From the NCBI RefSeq assembly GCF_964340395.1, contig NC_135566.1, positions 22,478,635 to 22,542,634 of the forward strand: 64,000 nt of DNA, read 5' to 3'. Of this stretch, positions 46,083 through 58,797 are shown piece by piece (position 1 is the stretch's first letter; each line of letters opens with the position of its first letter). A program made the translations under genes and the position numbers. The notes below the pieces were generated by a model. It was given only the letters and a program-made list of their open reading frames with translations, did not search any database and was not told where the DNA came from. This stretch comes from Glandiceps talaboti. Lineage: Eukaryota; Hemichordata; Enteropneusta; Spengelidae.

Positions 46083-46330
46083 GTCAGTTCTGGACCAATT
46101 CCTTGGTTTTTGGCAGGGATGTTATTTAGGATGTCTAGCTGGGATGTTATTCATATGAAAACAATCACACCACCATAAACATCTGAATACAGAATAGGGT
46201 AAAAAAGTGGATTTTTGAAAAGAAAAACTAAACTGCAAAGTGCAGGGAATAATAGGCTGCATTTTGGTAGGGATATTCCTAGAGGTGTGTAGAGGAAGAA
46301 TTTATCAACATATTTATATGCAAACTAGAT
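45371..46330. repeat. Family A copy with very large TGTA expansion
   Basis: The head TTTTAGCACTACTAAACTTTAAGG is followed by about 600 bp of TGTA tetranucleotide (45,425-46,040) broken by CGTACGTACG and TACATGTA steps, then a GT run, then the usual subrepeat start (GGACCAATTCCTTGGTTTTT). The microsatellite thus sits at the same place as the CTGT/GT run of other copies. All six frames look open here, without coding meaning. Confidence 0.9.
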
Positions 46331-46344
46331 TTTAAAATATGTAG

Positions 46345-47455
46345 TTTTTGTTAGCACAACTAAACTGAGGTTCAGTAGTGCTGTAGGCATGGTGAAATGT
46401 CTGTGTGTGTGTGTGTGTGTGTGCAGATGTGTGTATGTATGTAAACAACTTAAAGTCAAAAACTGCAAAACTGATGGGCTTGGTATTTGATGGGGACATT
46501 ACTTAGGGCGTGTAGATGGAATATTGTTCAAATAAAAATGATCGCATCAGAGATGTGCATTTTGGATTAAAAAAAACATGATTTGTGGTGTGAGAAAATG
46601 CTTTTACTTAGCCTAGAAATGAAAGGTTGTTGTGTTATTGATGCAATGAAATCATTAATCTTTTATGGGCTACTTCATATCTCAATGTCAATGGCATAAA
46701 GATTAACCGCTGTTTTTAGCACAGCTGAATTAAATCATAGACACTGTCTATGATTAAAATAGGTTCATTTATGTTACAGATATGATAAAAAGTCTTGTCC
46801 ATCTATATATCTCTCTGTCTGTTTGCCTATCTGTGGTTGACGTAAAGTTAAAGAAACTTAAAATTCCAAAACCACTGGGAAGAATATTTTGAATTTTTTG
46901 TAGGGATGTTGATTTCAGTCTCTAGTTAGCACAACTGAACTAATGAAGTTCAAGTGGTATACATGTATATACATGTCCGTCCGTCTGTCTGTCTGTGTGT
47001 GTGTGAATGACTTAAACTCAAAAGCCAAACGATTGCCTTGGTATTTGCTGGGGACATTACTTTTGGAGTTTAGTTGGAAAATTGTTCTAATGAAAGTGAT
47101 CGTATTAGCAATGTAAACTCAAAAATTATTGGGCAGATCTGTCTGAAGTTTGATGGGAACATTCTTTGGGGTGTTTATAGATAAAGAAATGTTCATGAAT
47201 CAGTGATATGTAAATTTGGGCTAAGAATTTTTGGTTAAAAATCTATAATTCCAAAGCTACTGAGCAGATGGGGCTGAAATTTGGTGGGAGCATTCTTAGG
47301 GGTGTTTAGATTCAGAGAATTGTTCATGACATGATCCCAAAATTATTGAGCAGATTGGGCTGAAATTTAATGGGGATGCATCTGGGGATTTGTAGATGAA
47401 GATGTATTTGCAACATGATGATCCCATCCGTGATATGCAAATTAGGTCATGCATA
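46345..47455. repeat. Three to four Family A heads in succession
   Basis: Heads at about 46,352 (TTAGCACAACTAAACTGAGG), 46,713 (TTTTTAGCACAGCTGAATT) and 46,927 (TTAGCACAACTGAACTAATG) each lead into a GT or GTCT run and subrepeats (AACTTAAAGTCAAAAACTGC). They suggest nested or end-to-end insertions. Confidence 0.7.
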
Positions 47456-47689
47456 AAGTATTAAAAGAAAACTTGTATTTAAGACATCCATCGACATTTG
47501 AGGTATTGTGCATAAAGTAAGAAAACTTATCAACTGAGCTTGTGCCACTTTCAATACATGTGAAATCTGTCAATGTTATTATAATTGTGACAAGCATGTT
47601 GAGTGGACAGAAACCAGTTGTTGACATTAATTAATGTCATGCCAACAGGTGATTTATGGAGAAAAACTCAGTTTTAATCTGTATATTTA

Positions 47690-48362
47690 GTCCCCGCCAG
47701 ATGAAGTCCGGGAAGGGGACCTATGGATTGGGTTTCGCCCGTCCGTCCATCCGTCCAGAGCCATTTCTTGGAGATGCCTGGAAAAAATTTTTCAAACTTG
47801 GTACAGGGGCAACATACAATGGCATACATATGCACGTCAGTTTGTTTCATGATATGATCCAATATGGCCGCCTAGCAGCCATTTTGTTTGCAAATTTTCC
47901 CTGTCCAAAGCCATAACTCAGACATGCTTGAACAGATCTCATTCAAAGTTGGTATTAGGACAGTGTTCTATGACATACATGTGCATATTCATTGTTGTCA
48001 TGATACGATCCAATATGGCCGCCTAGCAGCCATTTTGTTTGCGAATTTTTCATGTCCAAAGCCATAACTCAGACATGCTTGAACAGATCTCATTCAAAGT
48101 TGGTATTAGCGTAGTGTTCTATGACATACATGTGCATATCCATTTTCGTCATGATACGATCCAATATGGCTGCCTGGCAGCCATTTTATTTGTGAATTTT
48201 CCATGTCCAAAGCCATAAGTCAGACATGCTTGAACAGAGTAGTGATATCAAAAACAACCATATGAGGCCAAACAACATTAACCAGGTTTGAAAATGACAA
48301 CATAAACTGCCAGTTCCTTAAAACCCAATCATAGCGGGGACTATGTCATTTTCAATGACTTG
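47690..48362 (+). mobile_element. Family B element, copy 4
   Basis: TTTAGTCCCCGCCAGATGAAG head, CCGT run, three subrepeats, then a short foreign stretch, and the tail AAACCCAATCATAGCGGGGACT with GTCATTTTCAATGACTTGTT. The tail continues ACTTGTT exactly as in the 28.89-kb copy, placing the element's true end beyond GCGGGGACTA. Confidence 0.8.
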
Positions 48363-48599
48363 TTTATGTATTCTCCTGGCATGATCATTGTCAACTAGCT
48401 CAGACAGACACAAACTAAAACTATTGTGATATGTTGACATTAATCTATCAATGGACATTGATATGATGTCACTCATAGTAGAATGGCCAAGTCTGTTTGA
48501 AGACCTGCATAATGTTTCATTTGCATAGATTTCCAGTTTATACACCAACTTGAGTACAAAGCACTGCTACCATCAATTTACATGTATGTAACCCACTAC

Positions 48600-50265
48600 A
48601 TCATGTACATGCCACAATAATAGTTTTATGTCTGTTACTGCTTGCACAAACTATGGGTAACCACTGTTGTCATGTTGTGTAGAGTGGAGTGCTTTGTTGT
48701 AAACTCCAAGTATCATGCACTTTAAACCAAGAAGATTTAATCTATACATCAAAACTTAAATTTGTGTATCATTTGTTTCATGCCACAAACAGGGTACCAA
48801 ACGTCTACATTTGATAATTTTTTTGGAGTTGTTGAGATGAGTACACTGCTTGATATGCATTACAAGGGAATATTTTTTCATGAATTTTGTTACTTAGGTG
48901 TGAGGATTATATTCCTTGGGTATGGGATTTTTTCACAACATTTTGCAAAAGTTAGTATACTAGTGTATAAAGTGTAGGTTATAGCTAACAGATAGGGTTA
49001 CAAATAAACAAACACTTGTATATTTCATAATTTTATTATTAGACTAACAACTTGCCTTAAATTATGATATGTAACTAAGCAGTTACATGTATGGAAAAAA
49101 TAAAAGAACTCTAACAGCCGCTACTCAGCTTGTATATGTATGTCTTGTTTGTATGGATATTTGAATGAGTTAGTCTGTATGATGTAGAGGAATGTTAACA
49201 ATTATGAAATATCTCCTCTCTTCCTCTACCAAACCAGCCTTTGCACAATTGACTGTGAGGGTGCTGCTCTTCCTGTCTGTGTGTCCCATGGGGGGAATTA
49301 CCTTTACTATGTTACTACTAGTGCAATGAAGCACTGCTGTATTCTACCCACTGGTAAAGCCGCAAAAAGTCTATCATGCAATCAATTCTAGATTCCCTTT
49401 GATTTTCAAAAATGCCAATCATGACACAATTACATAGTTGGTCTTCAGATATATATTTTTCAATGTTTCAATTGTACATTTTTTGTATTCATGTTAGACA
49501 TATGCAGAATCATGACACTTTTGATGCATTCTATCAGAAAATAATCATGCCAAACATGTTAAATAACTAAGTCATAATAATGTGTCCATAGCTCACCCAC
49601 AAAAAACAAATTAACCCCAACATAGAATTATTTGCCAATGAATCAAGCAACTGTTGGTACATATACTAAAATACTTGTATACTAAAATTCTTGGATGCAT
49701 ATGACGCTGGGATTTACATTTTTGTATATATGTTATAACCCAAACCAGGGCTATACAATACTTAGTAATATTGATGGGTAGGCCTGCCCCATTTACTGGA
49801 ACAGCAACTTGCAAGGGACATATAGTGTTTGGTATGCCATAGTGTATGTTATTCCTCCACACCAATATTCAACACTAGAGGGCACTGTATTCTACACTTC
49901 CAGTTTGCATTGTACAATGCGCTAGTGACTCCCAATCCTAAACTTATCTTGATGACATTTGATAGCCGACTGTTGCAAGAGTTTCAAAACTCTACAAAAC
50001 ACTACATTAACAGAATCCTGATAACCTTAAACAGTGTGGCAATATTTTGAAACAGACTATCTCCAAACATAGTCTCACAATGTAACATGGCAAAAGTTCA
50101 TACTTTTATTTGGAAAACTTGCATCCAGTATTGCATACAAAGTGTGAATGTCTTGTCTAAGCTATCATTTCAACAGAATGTCCAGGTGCATGGTAGACAA
50201 TATTTTAGTATTCAGACACTTAGGTCCACACGAATGGAAATTACTGGTAATACTGATAGTTCACT
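48600..50265. other. No gene seen 3' of MORN3
   Basis: Unique AT-rich sequence beyond the MORN3 stop codon, probably including its 3'-UTR on the minus strand near 50.2 kb. I did not fix a polyadenylation site. Confidence 0.4.
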
Positions 50266-53200
50266 CTATTCTTGTTCTTGAAGGAATATGTCTTCTGCCT
50301 GTTGTAAGACACCATCAGAGTCTTGCAGCTCACACTGAAAACAGATCAGATAAAAAGTAAACATTTGAAATATGAAATGTATTAAATGTTTCAACAACTA
50401 AAAATAGTCTAAAACAGCACCTATACCTACATTGTATATTTTGAAATGCATACATCAAGGAGATACACTCCCTCAAATATTTACTTCTATGTGACTGGTG
50501 AATGACAGCATGATTTAAAAGAAATAAGTGGAAAGAAAGAAATATTACAGTGACTGTGTGTCTGCACCAAATTGTTGAATTTGTCAACGGACCCTGAATG
50601 TCAATGTCCAGGTCAAAGGTGAAGATCTTTCACCTGCTATTGCGGAGATAGACACTTGAATGGAGTCTACTATTTAAATGTTTGGGTTATGCAGTAAATC
50701 ATTTATCACTACAAATGTGGCCACCATTCAGTAAAAACTGATATGTATCATGAGATTTCAGCCAGATGTGATGTGTACGTGTATGCTGACGCAATTGTTT
50801 TTTTTTTGAGTTTTGTAACTGTACTTGTCTTTGGACATTTGGTTTGAAATAATTTTACCTTTCCTGAGAAAACTAATCGAAAACTGTGATTTAAAATAAC
50901 TGATGTGCAAAGATTGAATTTAGAGTTATTAATTTGCAGAGAAAGAAAACTGGGGGATTAGCCTCAAGAGACAGGATAAGCCAATCACAAGGGGGATTAG
51001 CCTCAAGAGAGAAGATAAGCCAATCACAAGGGGGATTAGCCTCAAGAGACAGGATAAGCCAATCACAAGGGGGATTAGCCTCAAGAGACAGGATAAGTGG
51101 CTATTAAGCCAATCATAAGGGGCATTAGCCTCAAGAGACAGGATAAGTGGCTATTAAGCCAATCACAAGGGGGATTAGCCTTAAGAGACAGGATAAGTGG
51201 CTATTAAGCCAATCATAAGGGGGATTAGCCTCAAGAGACAGGATAAGTGGCTATTAAGCCAATCACAAGGGGGATTAGCCTTAAGAGACAGGATAAGTGG
51301 CTATTAAGCCAATCATAAGGGGGATTAGCCTCAAGAGACAGGATAAGTGGCTATTAAGCCAATCACAAGGGGGATTAGCCTCAAGAGACAGGATAAGTGG
51401 CTATTAAGCCAATCATAAGGGGGAACATAGTTGATGACTTAACCATCCCACAATACAACTTGCCAATATTAATTTCTCTAGATGTAATTATAAATCTAAT
51501 ATTACGTGTGAATATAGAAAGATGTTAGAATGTGTCACCTCTGTATGTGATTGTGCTCAATTTGCTGATGATCCCTTGAAAAAACTTGTAACCAGTGCAG
51601 CACTGGCACTAATACACCAGTGAGACACCACAGCAATCAAGTTATGGGACACCACAGCAATCAACTTATGGGACACCACAGCAATCAACTTATGGGACAC
51701 CACAGCAATCAACTTATGGGACACCACAGCAATCAACTTATGGGACACCACAGCAATCAAGTTATGACACAACAAATGTTGATGTTCCCCTTTAACAATG
51801 TGGGAACTATCATTCTGAACAACAATAACAGTTAGAGCATGTGAATGAATGTATATATTTCACAACATAGACCCTCCAGTGGAGGGTCTATATTTCATAT
51901 AGCGTACATGTAGACCATCCAATGGAGGGTCTATATTTCATAGCATAGACCCTCTGGTGGAGAATCTTTATTTCATAGTTACTGCTGAAAATTTCTACAT
52001 GTCCTAACTTTTCCCAACATACAAATGTATGATATAAACAGCATTATCAGCTAGTTAGGGGCGTACTACAGTCGGCTATTACAAGACTCAAGTCTTGAGT
52101 ATCTACTATATAAGTATCTACAGATGTCAGATTCATGCTAAACTGACAAATGACAAAGTATATCTGTATGCAAAATAGAAACCCTTCAAAGCAGATATTA
52201 GGAAAGCACTGACAAGTTTTACATGAGTAGCAAGTTACTATTGTACTATCTGATTGGCTGCACAGTCAAGCACTCAGTGAAAGCAATATGTTGAATGGCT
52301 GCTATATTTCTTACGAGAAATATCTCATTTCTGGCCAGAATAACTAGGTTTTCACTGTGTTGTGTAATTCATGGAATTTTACACATTGAATCTGATCATT
52401 CTAACTGCAGGTTTTAATGATATTTTTTACACTTCTTAGTTTCATACCACTTCACATTCTGATGGATCACATGTCTGAGTGTAATTTTATTTACAAAGTA
52501 ATTGGGGTGGAAAATTGACTTGTTGAGATGTCAGTGCTTACATTGTATAACTCCCAAAATAACACTAGTGCCATGGTGCTTTTCATTTGTACAACTCCAA
52601 AAATAATTACTAGTAACAGTGCATTTGTACAATTCCCAAAATAACACCAGCCCATTTGCATTCTCATAGCAATCACCAATGAGCCAAGATTCATGCAAAG
52701 ACATTCAATGTAATTGTCTAAGCTTATCCTGTTTACTCATTCTAAAGCTACATTTTGTTTACAACTGTTAACTGTTAAGTTTATTAATTGAACATTTGTT
52801 TTCCAACATGACTCACTTCCAAAGATAGAAACAAACTCATGTAAGTGTTGGGTCAACCTACATCAGAGCTACTCTGAGTGCAGTCTCTATGTTGCTTTTA
52901 CATGTTACACAATGTACATGTATCTTGTCTTTACCGTGTTTGTGTGAAGCCTTGTCAACATGTAAGCTCAAGGCATGTGTTTTTTCATCTGTTGTATATC
53001 ACGATGCTACATGAATGTCAACGATGTATTGCTGTATCCACTGTATGACCTTTGCAAACTGCCATGCTATTGTACATGTATACAAATGTTAGTGGAACTA
53101 CAGTATTATCTAATAATAACTAGCGACTATTAATCTACTGTGTTTAAGTGGTGTGACAACTTTCATAAGTAGTCTGTCATCAAAAGAATGCCTTTCCTCA

Positions 53201-56200
53201 CTGAAAAGGAACAGTGTTATGGAAATTTAAATGACACATTGATTGAAATTATAAATTTTTCACATGTTGACTCAGCATAAATAAATCATACTTACTGATG
53301 GAATTGGATATACAGTTGGATCTGGAGCACCATCTCTACCAAAGTCTATCATTGTCCCACATTTAGGTATATCTTCTACCCACACACCTTCAAACATTTG
53401 TCCTTTGTCTAAATAGAAAAACTTTCCAGGTCCATTCTTCTTGTCATTCTTCCATGATCCTTCATACCTATTTTCATTGACTGTATATTGATGACAAAAA
53501 TATGGTAAAAATAGTCATTTACAGTCCTAATCTAATTTCTGAAGAATCAGTTCGAAACTGAATCAAATTCCTGTCCCCACATGTGTACTTAAATCAATTA
53601 ACATAAAAACATATACTCTACTGGTAAAATCTAAATATTGACTTTGTACATATGTGCTTACCCAGCCTAAGCATTCCTTGTCCATTCCTTTCGTCATCGT
53701 ACCATTCACCTTCATAAATACTGTCATCAGCATAGTACATACGACCCCAACCACTTCGTTTGTCAGCATAGAATTCTCCTTCATAGTATTCTAGCTCATT
53801 ATAGAAATTTGTGCCATAGCCCTGAAATTTAATCACATTCTTTATCAGAACAATTGGTCAAGATTTGATTCTGAGCATTAAACCTTACATGTACGTCTAT
53901 AATACTAATCAGGGGTTGTTTGTGTGTCCAGCATTGTTTCCAAATTGATGAAACAGATTACGCATATATTAGTGGTGTTATATTCATTTGACAGTTTTAC
54001 ATGAAATTGTTGTGATTTGTTGTTGTCAATGGTGACTGTCAAGCACTGCTAATAGATGCATGTAGACTAGAATCGAGGGTTGTGCGATAGTGTCTACATG
54101 TATGTTAAAACCTAAAAGCTCAACACTATTTTTATAGAAATAATTTTGTGCTTGGAAAGCTGCAAACATAATTTATTTAGCCAACATTACATTCTAACTA
54201 TACCCCATGCAAAGCACACCTTATTTTCTATTATATTATAGCATTACCAATTCCAGTGAATTTTGTGACGTCATCGCTGTACATTATTACTGATAATGTA
54301 CTCCATTATTGGGTATCGCGGCCCCGGAACGAGCATAACAATACAAGCTTATTTGTTCTGTTTCTTCGTACGACTAGGTATTTTTTCGAAATGTATGTTG
54401 TTACTTATGATTGTCATTTCCACTGTTTAAAAATACAATGCATTCATGAAACAAGTTTGTCTTCACAGCAGTTCATTGAAGTGTATATGTGTGTGTACGT
54501 GTACGTACATGTGTCGCTATGATTAGTATTCAGCTTTCGGGCCGAACATGGCAGACGATGTTCAGCGCTGTGTATATTATACGTTGTTTTGCGTTTCTCG
54601 GTCTAAAAATTCACTGGAATTGGCCAAACTATAAAATAATAACAATAATGTATGCCCTCCCAGTCCATAATGGACTCAAGCAAACTTTGCACTCCATAAT
54701 GGACTCGGCTGTCGCCTCGCCCATTATGTCGTTCAAAGTTTGCTTTCGTCCATTATGGGCTGGGAGGGCGTACATTATTGTTTAAATAATGTACAAAGTC
54801 AAGGAAATACATCATACAAACCTAGTTGACTCTAAAACTCCCATTCTACCTGACCTAATTTTAACCCAACTCAGAGTCGACATTAACTACATGTACAATT
54901 ACAAATGTACATGCATGTTAGAGTCAACTCAACTGGCTAAGTAAGAAGCCCCATAATGCTAGCTACATGTAGCTTATTGACATATCTATATCTACTTTGG
55001 CACAATAAAATGCTAACTGTGATGTACAAAATGACAAAACTTTTATGCAAAAAGTAGACAGACAAACAAACAAACAAGTAAAGACCCTCTGGATGTTCTC
55101 AATGGGTCCACTATCCACTATACATTGTTCACGATACTCAGTATTGATACTTCTAGTATCACTTACATGTCTTTTATCATTTTTCCATCCACCTGAATAT
55201 TGTTTCTTGAAACTACCACTCTGTGCTGGTACACTCAGAGTACCAAACCCATTACGTTTGCCATACTTCCAGTCACCGTCATAAATAGCCCCACTCTTCT
55301 TCCATTTATTTGTACCCTTGCCTGTGAAAAACAATTATGAATATAATACTAACACTAAACATTACCCTATCAACCCCAATCACCTTTACAACTACCCATA
55401 GTTTTATGACAAGTACATGTACTCTTGTAATTATCCCAACTTCCATTATACCAAGGTATGATTCTCTTATATCTCCTCCATTATACAGGATACTTTGTGT
55501 TAATCCTGCTTGCAGACGGAATAAGGGACCGGTCAGTTTCTTTGGCCTGGGGGGGGGGAGTTACCCTGTTTTTGAAATTGGCAGTAGGGGGGTCATGCTG
55601 TTTTAAAAATTGTGGATAGGGGGGTCATTATGTTTTGGATTGTGATGGAAGAAAAAAATCCTTTTCTACAATGGCATATAGCCTTGTCTGAAATGTGGTA
55701 CATGTCAATATTTGTTCTTGTCCCTGTTTCTTATATGAATTCTTTAATATTACTTATTAGTTCAAGCATAACTATAAATATACATATACATGTATTACCT
55801 AGCTACCACACTAGTTACAGAACATGTCGTATAAATGCTTGGCTGTTTCACAATTAATGCTTCACTTATATTGCCCTTTGGGGCAAAAGTGAACTTGAAG
55901 GTTTCATAATGCAATTTTCATAGATAGTTTATCAAAAGAGTTAATCTAAATTGTTCTAACTTGTCAGTATGAACTTGTCAGAAGGGATTACACTATCTAT
56001 TTTGGACACTACATGTTATTGACACTATAAATTATCACATCTCATCAGATTCCAGTTTCTATTATACACTGTACACTAGGTATGACCACCTAAAGTTCTC
56101 TAACATACCGGTGACTTTACTATACATGCAATATTAATGCCCCTATACCAATGTTACGGGCCCCTCATTATGTGACATGGGAAACTCATTTAAAACTTAC

Positions 56201-58797
56201 ATTTACATTAGCTTTTCAAAGCTTGGAAATATTACCTCTATGAATAACCTAAACATTGCCTTAATAGAAGCAAAAAACTCCAGATCTGCCAGGGGGAAAA
56301 CCCCAAGGACTCCCTCACCCCATCAGAGGTCACTCGTACATTCAACCAACAATCAGATGCACCAACAACCTTTTTACTGTCATAATGGTATTAAACTTTT
56401 CTTAAATATTTTCACCCTATTCTAATTTGAAATGATATTGTCTTTTAAAGATGTGAAATGTTTGCCAAGATAGTCTAAAATTGCCTTAAACTCCAAATCT
56501 CCCCTACCAATGATACTACCATTAGATGTGCTCACCTTTACTACATGTATATTATAATGCCATTTAACTTTTTAAGAATATATTTCAACCCCATGTAAGT
56601 TATAAAGAATAGTTTCTGATACTTGATGGTTCTGCCTTGTAAAGCATGGAGTGAGTTATTGCTTGAAAGGGTCTGAATAGCCTAAATATTGGCTTTAAGA
56701 GTAAAAATCCTCCAGGCTTCTAGAGGGAGACCCCCTCGGACCCCCACATGAGGTGGACATATCCCAGTCTCAAGCTCTTTCCCTCTTAGTGTGTGTGTGT
56801 GTGTGTGTAAACAACTTAAAGTCAAAAACCGCTGAACCAATTGCCACGATATTTGGTGGGTCCATTACCTTGGGTGTCTAGTTGGGAAATTGTTCAAATC
56901 AAAATGATCGCATCACAGTTGTGTGATTTGGGTCAAAAAATGTGATTTTTGGTCAAAAAACTTAAACTCAGAAACTACTAGGCAGATTGGTGCGAAATTT
57001 GGTGGGAACATTCTTAAGGGGATGTAAAGTAAGATTTGTCCATGACGGGATGATTCCATCAGTGATATGCAAATTAGGGCTAAAAATGTGTCTTTTTGGT
57101 TAAAAATCTATAATTCCAAAACTACTGAGCAGATTGGGCTAATGGGAATGTATCTAGGGATGTATGGACAAAGAAATATTAAGCATACCATGATTCCATG
57201 AGTGATATGCAAATTAGGTGTAAAAATGTTCATTTTTGGTCAAAAACTTATATCTCAAAAAGTACTAAGTGAATGAGTTTGAAACTTGGTGAGATGTTTC
57301 TAGAAGTGTTATTCTATATCATTGCTTTTCCTCAAAAATCTTCAACTCTGAAATTACCCAGTAGATTGAGCTTAACTTTGTTGAGAATGTGTAGATTTGT
57401 CCTCATTAATAGCTGACACAGTGAGAACAGTACATTGTTAATTAACTATAATGTTTACTTTACTATTTCCTCTGGTGGTAAAGCCTGTAGCATGGCCAGT
57501 TTGGTTTATGACTTGATTATGTAATATGTTGTAAGACAGCTGTTTCATCACCTACCCATATAAACTGAATGTAGCTTGTGTTTAAAATATTACAATAAGA
57601 CAACCAAGAAAGTTAAACATGTTACATTGGTATGACTTGGTTCCAAATTGATTTTAAAAAATAAAGAAGTACAAAACCTTGTAGACACATCCCTTTAAAG
57701 TTTGATTAGGATGTTGCTATACTTGTCTTGTACACTTCTAACATAGGATGGCTGGATTATGATGATGGAAATTAGGTATGAAAATTTTGTTTTGGTTACA
57801 ACTTTAAATCTTCAAAAAATTATATATCTATCATTGCCCTGAACATGAAGTTGTGCGGCAACGCAATATTTGCGCTATTTTTACATGTTGGTGCTGTCTT
57901 GTAAAGCTTGGAAATTATTGTCTGAAAGGGTCTGAATAGTCTCAAAATTGACTTTTCATAGTAAAAATCCTCCAGGGCTTCTAGGGGAGACTCCCTAGGA
58001 CCCCCATAAGAGATGTACATATTCCCTTTTCAAGCTTTCTCCCTACCTTTCACTGTCAAGATGCTATTAAACTCCTTTTTTTGGAATATATTTACCCTGT
58101 GTACAGTGTAGTCAATAATTATAATTATGATAGTGCTAACCCGGGACCTTATAAAGTAGATGCAAGACAGTCAAGCAGTCCACAGTGAGTCACGATCAAA
58201 AAATAGCTGTCATGTGAATATTATATATGGGGGGGGGGGGATCCAGCCTGTTTTTGGTTTTACAGATGGGGGGGGGGGGGGGGCGGTCAGTGACTTTTTG
58301 TCGGCCCGATTTAAGAATCCACCGCCCCCTGACCGGTCCCTAAGTCGTCCCTTCCTTGAGCGAAACGCGTGTACCGTCTGCAAACAGGACTAACTACATG
58401 TGTATGTGTGGCTGTGTTTGGTTGCTGTTCACAAGATCTGACAAGATCAAGTTTAATTAATAATAGATTAGTGCAGCCCTACCTTATTTGGATTCAAGGT
58501 CGAGATATAGATAATGCTTTAGATATCCCAGTGCACATTTGACATACAGACAGAATTAAGATTTATAGAATTCTAAACATGATGGTGGGTGAAATGTTCA
58601 TGTTTGATTGGTAAATTCAGCCAGAAGGGATACACATTATTAAAGAACTTACCATGTTTTTTGTTATCTAGCCATTCTCCTGTGTATTCGTCTCCGTTTA
58701 CAGAATAAACTGTTCTGTGTAAACCTTTCTTTTGTGCTTTATAGTCCCACTCCTTCCAAAGCGGTTGTACTCTTTTGGGTTGTTTTAAATGTGGCAT
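50266..58797 (-). CDS. MORN repeat-containing protein 3, five exons, 237 aa predicted
   Basis: MORN3 is a small protein of MORN repeats (lipid- and protein-binding beta hairpins), testis- and cilia-linked in vertebrates. Exons on the minus strand: 58,797-58,653 (ATG; MPHLKQPKRVQPLWKEWD, GDEYTGEWLDNKKHG), 55,321-55,167 (KGTNKWKKSGAIYDGDWKYG), 53,821-53,662 (GYGTNFYNELEYYEGEF, GWGRMYYADDSIYEGEW), 53,480-53,296 (NENRYEGSWKNDKKNGPGKF, CGTMIDFGRD), 50,334-50,266 (DSDGVLQQAEDIFLQEQE-stop). All introns are GT-AG and phases agree (1,0,1,0); the coding sum is 714 bp. YEG/YxG-W-G repeats number about seven. Length and order match vertebrate MORN3 (about 240 aa). The start ATG is the one in frame with LWKEWD; upstream open frame is untranslated. 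Introns carry Family D and several satellites. It is divergent to the gene at 59.3 kb. Confidence 0.93.
50941..51425. repeat. Tandem array with 39- and 50-bp units (MORN3 intron 4)
   Basis: The core GGGATTAGCCTCAAGAGACA plus GGATAAG...CCAATCACAAGG repeats about ten times. The first three units are 39 bp; later ones are 50 bp because GTGGCTATTAA is inserted. CACAAGG and CATAAGG alternate in the long part, hinting at a 100-bp higher-order unit. Confidence 0.9.
51612..51775. repeat. 24-bp minisatellite, about 7 copies (MORN3 intron 4)
   Basis: The unit GACACCACAGCAATCAACTT plus ATGG is a multiple of three, so both strands stay open (GHHSNQLM / LIAVVSHK). It lies inside the last MORN3 intron and has no splice support as an exon. 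Confidence 0.9.
51866..51970. repeat. Tandem hairpins TAGACCCTCC-N-GGAGGGTCTA
   Basis: Three consecutive units, each a near-perfect palindrome followed by TATTTCATA. They are similar in sequence to the single hairpin at 4.62 kb. Confidence 0.75.
54641..54783. repeat. 143-bp palindromic element (MORN3 intron 2)
   Basis: AACAATAATGTATGCCCTCC, AGTCCATAATGGACTC and CAAACTTTG on the left are mirrored to TACATTATTGTTT on the right. CCATAATGG motifs recur inside. Probably a small foldback MITE. Confidence 0.8.
55525..58345 (+). mobile_element. Family D composite element in MORN3 intron 1
   Basis: It is bounded by AGGGACCGGTCAG (left) and CTGACCGGTCCCT (right), perfect 13-bp inverted ends. Inside are G-run tracts at both ends, blocks shared with 3.77-5.83 kb, and an inserted Family A body at 56.79-57.33 kb. 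No transposase frame was recognised; it is probably a non-autonomous element enlarged by insertion. Confidence 0.7.
56785..57330. repeat. Family A body, near-identical to 18.34-18.89 kb
   Basis: From GTGTGTAAACAACTTAAAG to AACTTATATCTCAAAAAGTA only scattered changes and one short deletion separate it from the 18-kb copy, far fewer than between other Family A members. The head hairpin is missing. Confidence 0.85.

Noticed and set aside
45414-46178. Long open frames in all frames over the TGTA tract (up to 254 codons)
   Set aside because: A tetranucleotide with no stop in any frame gives Tyr/Met/Cys/Val or His/Thr/Ile repeats automatically; no splice sites or domain.
48318-48548. Minus-strand 76-codon frame (KLEIYANETLCRSSNRLG...)
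   Set aside because: It reads like protein but its end overlaps the Family B tail, and there are no splice sites or known family; kept only as a note.
51620-51835. Repeat peptide GHHSNQLM / LIAVVSHK
   Set aside because: The 24-bp minisatellite length is a multiple of three, which keeps frames open; it lies inside a MORN3 intron with no exon signals.
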